Shown: piece after piece, positions 32,933 to 43,713 of the stretch
Layout of the letters: the number at the start of each line of letters is the position of its first letter
Position numbering within the stretch: the first letter of the stretch is position 1
From: Brassica napus
Taxonomy: Eukaryota; Streptophyta; Magnoliopsida; Brassicales; Brassicaceae
Reading direction: 5' to 3'
DNA: 64,000 nt
NCBI RefSeq assembly: GCF_020379485.1
Contig: NC_063452.1
Location: forward strand, 54,961,377-55,025,376
Program-made: the position numbers and the translations under genes
Notes under the pieces: generated by a model
What the model was told of the DNA's origin: nothing
Seen by the model: the letters and a program-made list of their open reading frames with translations, nothing else
The model's database searches: none

Positions 32933-33271
32933 AATATAGGAATGACTCAGACCCCAGGAGGACATGCGCCATTTAAACACTGCTTCGGAGAAGGCGCTTC
33001 CGGTAGGAACATGGATGTGTCGGTGATGGAAATTGGGCTGCCAGGGAATGGAAAGGAGGTGAAGTGGAGGTTTCAAGGTGCGAATATGATGGAGAGAGTA
33101 TCAGAGACGGTTATTTGTTTGGCGTTCGTCGACGGAGGAAAGAAACCTAATGAGTCCATGGTCATTGGGACACATCAGCTTCAAGACTACTTGGTCGAAT
33201 TCGATTTAAGCACCACACAAATGGCTTTTAGTGACCCACTCATACTCCATAACACTAACTGTTCCACGTAG

Positions 33272-33950
33272 CCTTCCAAGAAATAAAATCAATCACACAT
33301 GACACTAAGAGATCCTCTTTGCTCATTTCAGCTTTTACTTGTGTTCCAATCAAAATTTGTAATAAAACTATCCACATTTTCTTTTAAATGTATTGTTTGT
33401 TTTTCCTTTGTTATAATTTAATATTTGCCTAACGTTTAAGAATTTCGCACATTTATTAATAATTGTGAAACTTGCAAAAAAAATGTTGTCTTTACAAAAT
33501 TTAGATATGAAAATTCAGATATATTAATAATTTAGTTTTATTCTCTTTTTCAACCTTTTTATTATCTACTTACTACTCTATTTAAACCTCGGTCATATAC
33601 ATCATCTATCTGATTTTATTGTTATTTTTTTAATTAATCTGGAAATATCTCAAGTGTACGAAAAAGATGAGACTAATATCTAAATGGAGGTAATTCAAGG
33701 ATGAACTTTCTCTTCAAACATTCAAATGAAGCCTAAAAGATGATTTTGTATATATGGCCACAAAATGAATTGTAACGAGATATTTTCGAACTCAAATTGC
33801 TTAACTCGCAAAAGTTCGTCTACCACTACCACTAGACTACCATTTCGTAATTATCTATCTGATCTTATTTTAAAATAAATAATTTAAAAATGGATACTAA
33901 TTTCATAGTAAATAACAAAAGTAGAAAACTTCTAAAGAAATTTATACAAC
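33272..33950 (+). other. 3'UTR and downstream flank of copy 4
   Basis: Contains ccttccaagaaataaaatc and a possible polyadenylation region near 33360. The flank is shared with 6440-7195, and in part with 53800-54030. No gene. Confidence 0.55.
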
Positions 33951-33954
33951 ACTG

Positions 33955-34143
33955 GCTTCTTTGATCAACTTGTTCCACTCTTTATCATCTTAACCCTACA
34001 TACTTCCCTAGTGACCGGGGAAAAAAACAAACAAACAAACCCACCGTTTTTACTTCCGTTGATCAAAGACAAAGCCACGAGTCTCTACTACACAATCCTT
34101 GACCTCGTAAACAACAGCCACTCTCCTCTGACAAATTTCATAG
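33955..34143 (+). pseudogene. First-exon fragment of a second protease-like gene (type II), copy a
   Basis: Encodes LLPLIKDKATSLYYTILDLV, then NNSHSPLT, the mature N-terminus of an aspartyl-protease-like protein distinct from the main family. It is preceded by a signal-peptide-like stretch broken by stops. A transposon-like GC-rich piece (34145-34215) then ends it. The same fragment recurs at 47420 and 54565, always downstream of a main-family gene, so it was already truncated before the units multiplied. Confidence 0.7.
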
Positions 34144-34306
34144 TAGGGTATCAATTCGGTCTGGCTCAGCCCGGCCTAAATCTGCTAAGCGCGCAAATAT
34201 TTGACCTCGTCCCGGCCTAGTCTCTTATAGGATTATAAGGCTTTTCAGATTTTTTGGGATTTTCGAAAAATAATTTATTATTGTCATTTCTATCATGTAT
34301 TAATAC

Positions 34307-35196
34307 ATGTGACCGCCACCGACCGTGTCGTTCCAGACAAGGCCACCATCTCCACCAACGTCTCTTTCAGCCCCCTTCACATTCTCCGTGTCCTCGAGAA
34401 ACACATCCAAGGCCTTACCTCCCCGATCCCCGGAGCTCTTGGTCTTTTTCCGGGAGATTTTCTGTTGACAGGTGAACACGGCGTTTAACATCATCCCGAA
34501 CAATGCTCTTGCTAGTGCATTTACGCGAAAGGCAACAGTATTAAAAACATATCCAGTTAAACTCTAAATTTGTCTTTTTAATAGCATTTAAAATCATATC
34601 TAATACCACTCACTTCTATTTCTACCTATAACATAGAGATTGTTAGCATATTTTCATATTTTCCTCTTGAATGAAATACATAGAAATATATTATACCTCT
34701 ATTATAGATATCTTTTATTTTAGAAGAAAAAGAAACAAAATATATTTGATATTTGATATGATCTGAATAACCAACTTTTTAACTGATTAACAAATAAAAG
34801 TTTTTTTGTAGAACATGTTTTTTTTGTATAACGTGTTTGGCTTCAAATTTGTTTTCACAGGAAATAGGAATGTTCGAGTTCCCAGTAAGTACTGCTCCAT
34901 TCCACTACTGCTTCGAACAAGGCGCTTCCGGGATAAACATGGAGGAGTTGTTGAACGTGCCGGTGATAGAGATTGGGATTCCAGGGAATGGAAGGGAGGT
35001 GAAGTGGAGGTTTCATTGTAAGAACACGGTGGAGAGAGTGTTGGAGACGCTGATTTGTTTGGCGTTCGTCGACGGAAGAAATAAACCTAATGAGTCGATG
35101 GTCATTGGGACACATCAGCTTCAAGATTATATGGTCGAATTTGATTTGAGCACCACGCGTCTGGCTGTTAGTGATTCACTCTTGTTCCATAACTAG
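34307..35196 (+). pseudogene. Aspartyl-protease-like protein, copy 5, internally deleted
   Basis: The exon 1 remnant (34307-34537) begins in the middle of the N-lobe (VTATDRVVPDKATISTNVSF) and has a frameshift near 34370. It then jumps from FNIIP straight to NALASAFTRKA, a deletion of most of the C-terminal half of exon 1. Donor GT is at 34538. Exon 2 (34861-35196) is open, from EIGMFEFPVSTAPFHYCFEQ to SDSLLFHN and a TAG. Signal peptide, N-terminal half and promoter are missing. It is fused to the type II fragment upstream, suggesting unequal recombination between units. Confidence 0.85.
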
Positions 35197-35279
35197 CTGC
35201 TCCACATGATGAGGTTAAGATATCGTCTTTGACATTTTAGCTTTCATTTGTGTTCCAATCAAAAATTTGAATAAAGCTA

Positions 35280-35571
35280 GGCTGTAACTGGTTTACATGT
35301 TGATGAATTAATGGAATAACATGAATGAAATGTAGGGAAAAAATAGAATATATCAATTTCATTCATTCTTTATCACTTTTTCTCTTTGAAATAGAAAAAA
35401 TGGAATAACATGAATAATTCTCTTTGTAATTTGTCTATTTATTTTGGGAATTAATGGAATGGCAATTTCATTCCATTCAAGATAAGTGGTGAAATGGTGT
35501 TTGGAATAATGGAATAAACCATTCCACGCTATTTCATTCTAAATAATATTTAATAATCCAGTTGCACCCAA
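35280..35571. mobile_element. hAT-type MITE in the 3'UTR of copy 5
   Basis: The left end GGCTGTAACTGGTTTA and the inverted right end GGGTGCAACTGGATTATT are inverted repeats. The interior is made of ggaatg / cattcc motifs. The 3'UTR of copy 6 (47190-47230) shows the uninterrupted form of the same site. Confidence 0.7.
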
Positions 35572-36766
35572 AGTAATCAGTTTCCTCCTAAATCGTATCG
35601 TTTATTTTCATCTGCTGTTCTTTCAGCATGTTGGCTTTTATATCTTGTATGTTGAACAATTTCTTTATTTTTGGAGAGTAAACTTTAATTTATGAAACTA
35701 GTTTGACCAAAAAAAGAATCATCATCACTTCAATTATATTTACGCAAGGTCCATGTTTTGCTAGAAAGATACCAAGGATCATCTTTGTCAAAAAAAAGAT
35801 ACCAAAGATCATTTACGTGATTACTATAATACACCATCACGATTGTCCAGGCTTTGCTAGAAAGATATCAAGGATCATTTACATCGTTGTTGTTGTTTTA
35901 ATGATATTATTGTCCACAATGTGTTTTTTGTTTTCCTAATCTCACAAACAACATTACAAAATTTCTAATGTGTTTTAGGCTCCACATTAACTTGAAACGA
36001 ATTGACATGAAGCTTAAATTTAACGTACGATGGTTATTGCCTACTCGAGTTGTACCTTAAATGTATTTGTTTATATCTATTTTCACAATCCATCAAGTCC
36101 AATGTTGCTAGGGCTTTGAGGGCTTTGTAAGATTATAAAGTATCTAAAACTTCTTTTTCATCAATCAGGTTTTTTTAAAGATTAACTGCTCTAAAGTCAT
36201 CATAAGTTTTTTTTTCCTCTTTTGGTTCCAAATAGTGACCAAGGGAATGAGTAGGAATAGCTCATTCATTAGCATTCTTTACAATTTTCACCATTTACAA
36301 GGAATGTTTGTTACCTATGATTCTTTAACATTCCTTAAGATTTAAAGAATAAAAGATTACAATTATTCCTTGACAAATTAGGAGAGGAATAGATTTTTCT
36401 TTTATTTTATTCTCTTTCATTTTTTTTTCCTATTTCTTCTATTCCTTTTATAGTTATCAGTTAGACCCTTTGTGTTTTTTTTTTCTAAAGCCAACAATAC
36501 TTGACTTTTGCAACTTCTTTTTCTTTTTTTCTTTTTTTCACTAAAAATATTTTTTTTCTCCTTCTTTTATAACTAAATCACTTATCTAAGTTTGTAACAA
36601 TTTTATTAAAATTTAAAATTGACAAATTAATCATTGAATTTTTTTTCTTGTTCATTTGAAATCCATATTGTTCCAAACTTCTAAAATTTTAACTAACAAT
36701 CTTTTTTTAATAAAACTTAAACTTACCGCCAAAGTCTTAATAGCCAAATTTTCTACGGCCATAATT
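35572..36766. other. Intergenic DNA with short unit repeats
   Basis: 35745-35890 holds two or three copies of tttgctagaaagatacca then aggatcat, also present at 47310-47345 and 54440-54480. 36225-36460 is rich in ggaatg / cattcc and may be a decayed MITE related to 52912-53120. No gene is seen. Confidence 0.5.
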
Positions 36767-38329
36767 CTAAAGCCAAAACCTAAAGCAAAACAGAGATGAG
36801 ATAGTGTGATAAATTAACGCACATGCAAGGAGACAACTTCTCTGAAACAGTTGAATAAGATCAGTCAAGAAGCTAGACCTTAATACACCCGTAGCGTTTT
36901 CCCTATCACATGAGAGACAAGTGAAAGATGTTTCATCCCGCTGAAGCTTCTTTACGCATTTGGAGCATCCAATATAGCACCATCCCTTCTCCGACTGAAG
37001 ACTGGTCACCTCGGCCTTGCACAGAAACTCAATATTCTGAGACCAATAAGAATGTTCGTAAAATTAGAAGAAACACACGGAATAAAAGATTTTTCTTGGA
37101 ATAATTTAACCTGTGGGTCAGCGGCAAGGACATATTGGTTCAGTTCAGCAACAGTCAAGGGCTCGATTTTCTGAGCAGAGACCACTTCTGATTTAGAAGA
37201 GCTCGCATTGGCTCCATCACCAACCAGCCTAGCGTGCAAACAACACGCAAGAGAAATCAGTTGAAAACAATGATAAACCAATGAGGTGAACTATATCAAT
37301 CTCAGCATAAAACACTTACCTTTCATAATGCTCTTTTCCAGCTGATGTTTCACAGTCGAAATAAAAGTGGGTACCAAACGTAGCGTTGAGAAAAAGCTTC
37401 CCTGAAAGTGAAAAGTGCGTAAGTGGACCGTTCTAATGAAGGGTTCCTAGGTGAAAACACGTATCTTACCTCCAACAACTTTGGGATTGATGCTTGTAAA
37501 GAGTATAACCTTTGGCTTAGAGATGTGCTCGTCAAACTTAGTTTGGAAAGTTACAGCACGATCATCAAACATACTGACACAAACATTGACATCCCTGATG
37601 CAATTTGATGTCGTGATAGCAACAAAGACGATGACAATTACTGGATAAACAAATATACAGCTTACCCTTCCAAACGCAGAGTCACCATTACATGATGAGG
37701 ACCGATCGTGCTCCTGACGGAACTTACTTCACCAACGATATCTTGAATAATTTTAAAACAAACAAACGTTAATAGAGTTGAAAAAAGGCAATTGGATAAG
37801 TTTATTAGTACAGAAGAGATATACCTGGGAGTTCTCTGTTAGTGTTTGCCAATGTCAGAAGCTGTTCATGGCTGCAAAACCTGAATAACTCAGTCGGAAT
37901 GTCCTTGTCCGAGTCAGTTTTTGTTTCCAAAAAAGTTCCATCATTGAAGCGTATGGACACCTGAGAGTCAGAGAGTCGGAATTTTGGGTTAGCTCGTGCG
38001 ACGTCGAAACCACTGAGAGAGTAAACGGAGCCTTCACTGAGCCGCCTCCGGAAAGTGTCAACGCGGCTTGAGTTGATGCTCCCGTGTATCAGCGTAGGCT
38101 GCCACGAGTCAAGAATAAACCAAACAATTAAACACCTAGGTCTAACTGACAGAAATAAGAAACAGAACACTATCGGATTTACCTGTTCATCGAGGAGAAG
38201 CATGTCAAGGCTCATAAGCTCTCCATCTTTCCTGACGTTGCGAGCTTCCCAGAACCTCAAAAGATGCACTTCAGCGGTGTTTGAACAACGGCCTGCTCCA
38301 AAATTAGCGAGAAGAACATAAAAAGACAT
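36767..38329 (-). CDS. RPA1-like single-stranded DNA-binding protein (DUF223 OB-folds plus zinc ribbon), seven exons
   Basis: Exons on the minus strand are 38183-38329, 37825-38098, 37666-37741, 37470-37594, 37320-37401, 37111-37228 and 36767-37036. All junctions are GT-AG, and the joined frame is open for 363 codons. Exon 2 gives a DUF223-type OB-fold (IHGSINSSRVDTFRRRL, then GSVYSLSGFDVARANPKFRL). Exons 3-5 give a second OB-fold (DIVGEVSSVRST, DVNVCVSMFDDRAVTF, GKLFLNATFGTHFYFD). Exon 7 has the replication-factor-A C-terminal zinc ribbon (C298-x2-C301 and C314-x2-C317). Such proteins bind single-stranded DNA; plants have many copies, some carried by Helitrons. After GVLR the usual last OB-fold is missing: the frame runs 38 more codons of non-family sequence to a stop. 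It may therefore be a 3'-truncated gene. No Helitron ends flank it. Confidence 0.75.
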
Positions 38330-38794
38330 ATCGGAAGGTGTGCGTCGGATTGCTTAAGCTATAAATCTCAAAGCTGTAGATCCTCATAGCTCCAAGACAC
38401 ACTTATTTATAGCGACACCTTCGATCTGTTACAAACGCGGGTCGTCAGTGAGAGTAAATGAGATGGAGTGGGAAGAGAGGTGGGGTACAGCTTGATGACC
38501 AAATTAAAGATCGATTTCAATGAGAAGCAATACGTTACAGTGAGGAGCCGAAATCGGAGACGATGGAAAGAGGACGGCGAAGATCGCAATCTCGAAGAGA
38601 CACCGAACCCTAACCACAAACGGGCTTGGGATATCATTAAGGCCCAGTAAATCATTAGAAAGCCAATAAATGAAAAACGAAATCCCCTCCCTGAATCAAA
38701 GTTTCACGCGGAAAAAACAAAATCCCCTCCCTCTTCGACACGTGTCAACAAAACGAACAGTGGTCTGCTAACGTAGCTTCACCTTGAGCCTTTC
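38330..38794. other. Upstream region of the RPA-like gene
   Basis: Likely the promoter of the minus-strand gene: a TATA-like ttatttatag (38404-38413 on plus) lies 75-85 bp from its start codon, and an ABRE-like gacacgtgtca lies at 38738-38748. No other feature. Confidence 0.4.
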
Positions 38795-40127
38795 TAAGAC
38801 CACCTCCATCGGTAGATCTAGGAGGAGGTCCTAAAGTAATAAAGGCAAAAATTTAAATAAAAAATGTTGTTATTAGCCAGGAGCGCTCCTCAATTAGGTG
38901 AGTTTAGGATTGTTAAAGACCCCCGACGTGGCAGCATAGTATTGGCGTCGCTCATTTTAGACGAAAAGAAACAAAAGGCGTGTCTCTCTCTTTCGGTCGC
39001 TGCTCTTTCTCATCTTCGATATCATCAAAGTCTCTCCGCGATTGATTCAGTCAAATTCTCCAAAGCTTGATGATGTTTAATTCGTTTGCTCGTCGTCGAT
39101 TGTGACTTTCTCTTGTTCCATTTCTGGTCTCCCTTAGCTTCTGGTCTCTCTCCCTCGTCGGTTCCGTCGAATTCTTCAACGACGAAGACGTTCAATTTGT
39201 TTCTTTCTTCGGCGATGTTCTCCTCCAGAGCCGGGCATGCAATCACCATAAAGGTTCAGTTTGATTTATTTATTTGTTCCCGTGAATAGAATTCCTTTGA
39301 TTATAATCCAATTTTTTTGTTTTGATAATGATATTTTTTTGTTTTCAAATCGCGAGGAACGGACTACGGAGACGATAATGAACAGAGTTAAACAGGCAAG
39401 TCATCGACGGAGGTTGTCAGGTGTGAGAAGTATCTTCCGACAACTGTGGTTACGGTTTTGGTTGTGGAATGGGATGATTCAACTCGCCAAATTACAGAGG
39501 CAAGTTATTATTTGATGTTTTAAAGATTCCTTGTTTGTCTTGATTTTGAAGTTTCAGTAGACTCTAGTTTTGATTCAAAACAGTTGATTGATTAATCTTC
39601 ATTGTCTTAATTTGTTCCAAGTTTCGTTCTTCTGTTTTAATGTTGTAATACGAAGTTAGTTGTAATTAAACCAGAGTCTTGGGTTTTGATTTGATTAGCT
39701 GCGTGGGAGACAGAAAAGGAGAAGACACATAGCATTGAAGAAGACAGAGGTGTTGCAGGGAGCAACAAGATACGGATGAAACTTCATCAAACTTGTCAAA
39801 CCAACTCTCTTTAAATTCAGAGGTAAGTAGACAAGACAATCCTTTAATGCTGGTTTAGACATTGTTTGTGTTGGAATTAAAGGGACTTTAGGATTGTTTA
39901 CTTGGTTGTTTTATAATTAGGTAGATACGTTGACTTTCTTGGTTGGTTTAGTTTTAGTTAGATACATTGATGGCCATTTACCCGTAACACCTACAAAACT
40001 CTCATTATGTTTGCTTTAAAAAGCGACCAACTCTCCTTTTCTGAATTCATATCTCTACTCTTTTCATAGTTCTTTTCATAAAACAGAAGAAGCTCTCTTT
40101 CTCCTTTGTTAATTCCTCTCCTTCGCA

Positions 40128-41054
40128 ATGGATCCTTTTAGTGAACCTTGTAGCTTCCAAAACCTCCTAAACAGTCAACAACCACAAACCTCTTTCTCCT
40201 TTGCCAGTCGTGAACCGAGTATTGAAGTCTCTGCCCCGGATGCGTCTGTCTTTGGTACTGGATGGCCTGAAGATGCAAACGAAGATGCATACCTCGTGGC
40301 TGACCGTAAAGAAAGGAGGAAATGGTCACCAACTGAAGACAAGGTGCTCATCAGTGCTTGGTTGAATACCTCAAAAGATCCTCTCGTGGGAAATGAGCAG
40401 AAAGCAATTGCGTTTTGGAAACGAATTGCTACTTATTTTGGTTCAAGTCCACAGCTTGCTGGTTTGCAAAAGAGAGAGCCATCTTGCTGTAAATCGAGGT
40501 GGGGGAAGATTAATGAGGGCGTGTGCAAGTTTGTTGGCTCCAATGATGCGGCAACGAAGCAAAAATCCAGTGGCCAGAGTGAGGATGATGTTTTGAAGAT
40601 GGCTCATGCAATATTCTTCAATGATTACAAGAGCAAGTTCACACTTGAGCATGCTTGGTTGGAGCTTAGGTATGATCAAAAATGGTGTGGAGCTCTAACC
40701 AGTAAAGATAATGTGAACTCTAAGAGAAGAAAGCTTGATGGCCATTCAGCACAATCATCAACGTCAGTGCCGTGTAGCCTTGGAGGAGATGAACCAATGG
40801 CTCGGCCTGTTGGTGTCAAAGCTGCAAAGGGCAAAGGTAAACAGGCTGTGAGCAAGGCTAAGACTTCTGAAGAAGAAGGGAAGGCGTGTGTGGACTTTCA
40901 AAACATGTGGGAGATAAGGCAAAAGGACTTTGCCTTGAAAGATAAGCATGACAAGCACAAGTTGTTGGAGGGCCTAATTGCCAAGACAGAGCCATTAACT
41001 GAACTAGAGATTGCTTTGAAAGATAAGCTTATTACCGAGATGTTAGCAAGTTAG
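40128..41054 (+). CDS. PIF/Harbinger ORF1, Myb/SANT-like DNA-binding protein
   Basis: 308 codons, starting MDPFSEPCSFQNLLNSQQPQ, which matches the start of the element A protein. A trihelix/Myb-like domain lies at about residues 64-150 (RRKWSPTEDKVLISAWLN, FWKRIATYFGSSP, REPSCCKSRWGKINE), followed by FTLEHAWLELRYDQKW. A basic linker with KAAKGKGKQAVSKAK resembles a nuclear localisation signal, and the C-terminal helical region (FQNMWEIRQKDFALKDKHDK) may be a coiled coil. In this family ORF1 acts with the transposase by binding DNA and aiding nuclear import. Host relatives are often annotated as glutathione S-transferase T3-like or NAM-associated, but the context shows this copy belongs to the transposon. 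The frame is complete. Confidence 0.9.
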   Translation: MDPFSEPCSFQNLLNSQQPQTSFSFASREPSIEVSAPDASVFGTGWPEDANEDAYLVADRKERRKWSPTEDKVLISAWLNTSKDPLVGNEQKAIAFWKRIATYFGSSPQLAGLQKREPSCCKSRWGKINEGVCKFVGSNDAATKQKSSGQSEDDVLKMAHAIFFNDYKSKFTLEHAWLELRYDQKWCGALTSKDNVNSKRRKLDGHSAQSSTSVPCSLGGDEPMARPVGVKAAKGKGKQAVSKAKTSEEEGKACVDFQNMWEIRQKDFALKDKHDKHKLLEGLIAKTEPLTELEIALKDKLITEMLAS

Positions 41055-41059
41055 TTTGA

Positions 41060-41805
41060 GTTTATGTATCTTAACCTTGGTCCTTATCACGAGTCTGTAT
41101 GAAATGCAATTTAGTTTGGTTCTCCTTATCACGGGTCTGTATGCATTTGTTTATGTTCTGGTCAAGTTTGTATGAAATGCAAGTTATGTTTCTCGAGTCT
41201 GTATAATATGCAAGTTTTAATGTATAATATTGGTTTATGAAATGCAAGTTATGTTTATCTTCATTGCTCAAGTTTCAAGTTTCAAGTTAGTTTGGTACTC
41301 CTTATCACGAGTCTGTTGTTTTTTCTTGTTACTGATTGTGTAGTAGCATGTAACTGATGCTCAATACGTTTGTAAATGATGGTTAGGATTGTAACTGATT
41401 GTGATAAGAGATGGCTCGTGTTGTAACTGATTGTGACAAGAGATGGCTCGTCTTTTGGTTTTGCAGGACAAGAGGACAAGAAAGAAGTCAGTAGCATGTG
41501 AAGCCAAGAAAGGGGTGGCATGTGACACCCAAGTGCAGCCAAGAAGAAGCCAGTGGCATGTGACAAACAAGAAGAAGTCAGTAGCATGTGACACCAAAAG
41601 ACAAAAAGAAGAAGTCGTAGCATGTGATACAAAAGTGCCATATGTTTCCTTTTTTCCTATATAATGACCTGATGTTATCAAAAACATATTGTGCCATACG
41701 TTTTCTCTAAGTAAAGATTTGAGTTACTTTGCCTCTCTTACCATTTCTCTCTTACCATTTCTCTCTTGCCATTTCTCTCTTTCCATTTCTCTCTTGCCAT
41801 TTCTT
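41060..41805 (+). repeat. Repeat-rich spacer of Harbinger B
   Basis: 41090-41300 repeats gtctgtat / atgaaatgcaagttatgttt units. 41490-41630 repeats a unit with agtagcatgtgacaccaa and aagaagaagt about five times. 41742-41805, directly before the transposase ATG, has five copies of a ccatttctctctt unit and is probably the 5'UTR. Confidence 0.8.
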
Positions 41806-41811
41806 TTTAAA

Positions 41812-43104
41812 ATGGCTCCTTCTTCCTCGGATAATTTTGAAGACATGATGGATGAAACATTTGATCAACTTTTTGAGCAACAATTCGAACAATTTTGCAG
41901 TCACCATGATGATCGTCAACAAGCATCAAGGTCCAAAAAAAAGAGAGCCTACATTGAAAGACAACGAGAGCAAGGACACATGCAGTTATGGAACGATTAT
42001 TTTAGTGAAGAGGCAACCTATCCTTCTCACATGTTTCGACGTCGGTTTAGAATGAACAAGTCTTTGTTCATGCGTATTGTTGATCGACTCTCCGCTGAAA
42101 TCTCATACTTTCAACAAAGAAGAGATGCTACTGGAAGGTTCGGTCACTCTCCATTACAAAAGGCAACGGCAGCAATTCGTATGATGGCATATGGTTGCGC
42201 AGCTGATGCCGTAGACGAATACCTCCGACTTGGTGAGAGCACCGCGCTTTTATGCTTGGAACATTTTGTTCAAGGAATCTTAAATTTATTTGGAGATGAG
42301 TATCTGAGAAGACCCACACCAGAAGATCTTCAACGACTACTCGATATTGGAGAGTTACGCGGATTTCCCGGGATGATAGGAAGCATTGATTGTATGCATT
42401 GGGAGTGGAAGAATTGTCCGACCGCATGGAAAGGTCAATATACACGTGGATCAGGAAAGCCAACAATTGTTTTAGAGGTTGTAGCTTCACAAGATCTCTG
42501 GATATGGCACGCATTTTTCGGACCTCCAGGTACATTAAACGATATTAATGTTCTTGATCGATCACCAGTTTTTGATGATATATTACAAGGTCGAGCTCTA
42601 AAAGTTAATTATATTGTCAATGGACACCAGTACCACTTAGCTTACTATCTCACAGATGGTATTTATCCAAAATGGGCTACTTTTGTCCAGTCTATTTCAC
42701 TTCCACAAGATCCGAAAGCATCTTTATTCGCAAAACAACAAGAAGTTGTACGTAAAGATGTCGAGCGGGCTTTTGGGGTATTGCAAGCTCGATTCGCCAT
42801 AGTCAAAAATCCAGCTCTTTTGTGGGATAAAATCAAGATTGGAAAGATAATGAGAGCATGTATCATTATGCATAATATGATAGTAGAAGACGAACGAGAT
42901 GGATACAGTCAGTTTGATGTATCAACTTTCACACAACCAGAATCAAACCGAAGTTCACAAGTGGATTTGGACTTCTTATCGAATCAGCCTTCAAATCTCG
43001 GGAATATGATGAGTATTCGGACCCGAATCCGTGATCCCCAAATACATCACCAATTGAAAGCTGATTTGGTTGAGAATATTTGGGAAAAATTTGGAATAAA
43101 TTAA
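41812..43104 (+). CDS. PIF/Harbinger transposase (HARBI1-like DDE nuclease)
   Basis: 430 codons from MAPSSSDNFEDMMDETFDQL to a TAA at 43102-43104. The ATG at 41812 is preferred over one at 41689 because it matches the homologue at 20267 and the intervening stretch is 5'UTR repeat. The N-terminal region has a helix-turn-helix-like part (RMNKSLFMRIVDRLSAEI). The DDE_Tnp_4-type catalytic core shows D193 in GMIGSIDCMHW, D249 in NDINVLDRS and E318 in DVERAFGVLQARF. Downstream are KIMRACIIMHNMIVEDER and a C-terminal tail. It cuts and rejoins the element ends together with ORF1 and makes 3-bp TWA-type target duplications. All key residues are present, so it is a plausible active enzyme. Confidence 0.93.
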   Translation: MAPSSSDNFEDMMDETFDQLFEQQFEQFCSHHDDRQQASRSKKKRAYIERQREQGHMQLWNDYFSEEATYPSHMFRRRFRMNKSLFMRIVDRLSAEISYFQQRRDATGRFGHSPLQKATAAIRMMAYGCAADAVDEYLRLGESTALLCLEHFVQGILNLFGDEYLRRPTPEDLQRLLDIGELRGFPGMIGSIDCMHWEWKNCPTAWKGQYTRGSGKPTIVLEVVASQDLWIWHAFFGPPGTLNDINVLDRSPVFDDILQGRALKVNYIVNGHQYHLAYYLTDGIYPKWATFVQSISLPQDPKASLFAKQQEVVRKDVERAFGVLQARFAIVKNPALLWDKIKIGKIMRACIIMHNMIVEDERDGYSQFDVSTFTQPESNRSSQVDLDFLSNQPSNLGNMMSIRTRIRDPQIHHQLKADLVENIWEKFGIN

Positions 43105-43357
43105 GATTAGTATTTGTAATTTCAATTTGTTGTATTGTCTTCTTTTAAAATAAATTTATGTTTTTTCATATTATGAAATTCAATCATTTTACTTAAAAAA
43201 AAGAAAAAAAAAATTAAGAACCCAATAGGGGTTCTACCATTGGACAAGAGAAAATTAAATTAGCTAAACAAGGGTCCTTAACATTTACAATCATTGTTTT
43301 ATCATTAATTAATTGTTAAGTACCCATGTGAGTTCCTTATTAATGGAGATGGTCTAA

Positions 43358-43713
43358 GCTACTTTATTAGTATAGATATTAACATTAGGTATAACAAGTC
43401 AACAAATTCCCCGCCACGTGAGTTATATATATATATATAATTATTTATAAAATCCCGAAAGTACGGACATTACAATGTCGGTTACAGCTTTGAGTCAGAA
43501 AATTAACCTAAGTCTAAGCTAAAATCACCACTAAACCGGCGAAAATACATCGGTTACCGATAGCAGTTCTCAACCGTAACGTAAACCTCGGTGAGTTATA
43601 CTTGATCAGCGCTTGAATGTTTATTGAACCTTACCACACTTTTTACACCGACATTTCTCCAGTTATTTTCAAATATAATATAACTATCTTCACGTGTACA
43701 TATATACCTATTA
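43358..43713. other. Intergenic DNA and distal promoter of copy 6
   Basis: 43600-43710 matches upstream regions of other copies (acttgatcagcgcttgaatg, tttcaaatataatataac). A G-box CACGTG lies at 43691-43696. Confidence 0.5.

Larger units (their letters stand above)
30991..33271 (+). pseudogene. Aspartyl-protease-like protein, copy 4, one-base deletion at the exon 1/intron junction
   Basis: Exon 1 (30991-31826) and exon 2 (32933-33271) are each open and of family type. The signal peptide ends MSEA, LLIDLGTNLTWLNC replaces the catalytic DTG motif, LSTVVPFTVL is in the C-lobe, and exon 2 ends HNTNCST before TAG. The conserved end of exon 1, ctt-aaa-gca-acg-GT in copy 2, reads ctt-agg-caa-cg-GT here, one base short. 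Splicing at the usual sites then gives a stop two codons into exon 2. If the intron is retained, the ORF stops at 31863 after 290 codons without most of the C-lobe. This is the least damaged copy and could be a functional gene if another splice pattern or a sequencing error explains the missing base. Confidence 0.8.
38798..43354 (+). mobile_element. PIF/Harbinger element B (both genes open, candidate autonomous)
   Basis: The termini GACCACCTCCATCGG and, inverted, GACCATCTCCATTAA are short imperfect inverted repeats. TAA flanks both ends (38795-38797 and 43355-43357). It encodes ORF1 (40128-41054) and a transposase (41812-43104), both uninterrupted and on the plus strand. 38900-40127 looks like a leader with introns. 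A repeat-rich spacer separates the genes. It is related to element A but better preserved. Confidence 0.88.

Noticed and set aside
35703..35939. 78-codon ORF with isoleucine-rich repeats
   Set aside because: It is a translation of the recurring agaaagataccaaggatcat unit repeat, which is non-coding in the other units.
35690..36115. CTAG motifs as possible Helitron ends around the RPA-like gene
   Set aside because: No hairpin lies next to them and no TC partner end was found upstream of the gene, so the gene is not assigned to a Helitron.
41282..41687. Minus-strand ORFs of 108-119 codons (Cys/His-rich) between the Harbinger B genes
   Set aside because: They are the reverse reading of the spacer tandem repeat gtagcatgtgac; no start context or domain.
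42128..42535. Minus-strand ORF of 135 codons within the transposase gene
   Set aside because: It is a shadow of the plus-strand transposase frame, which has conserved catalytic motifs.
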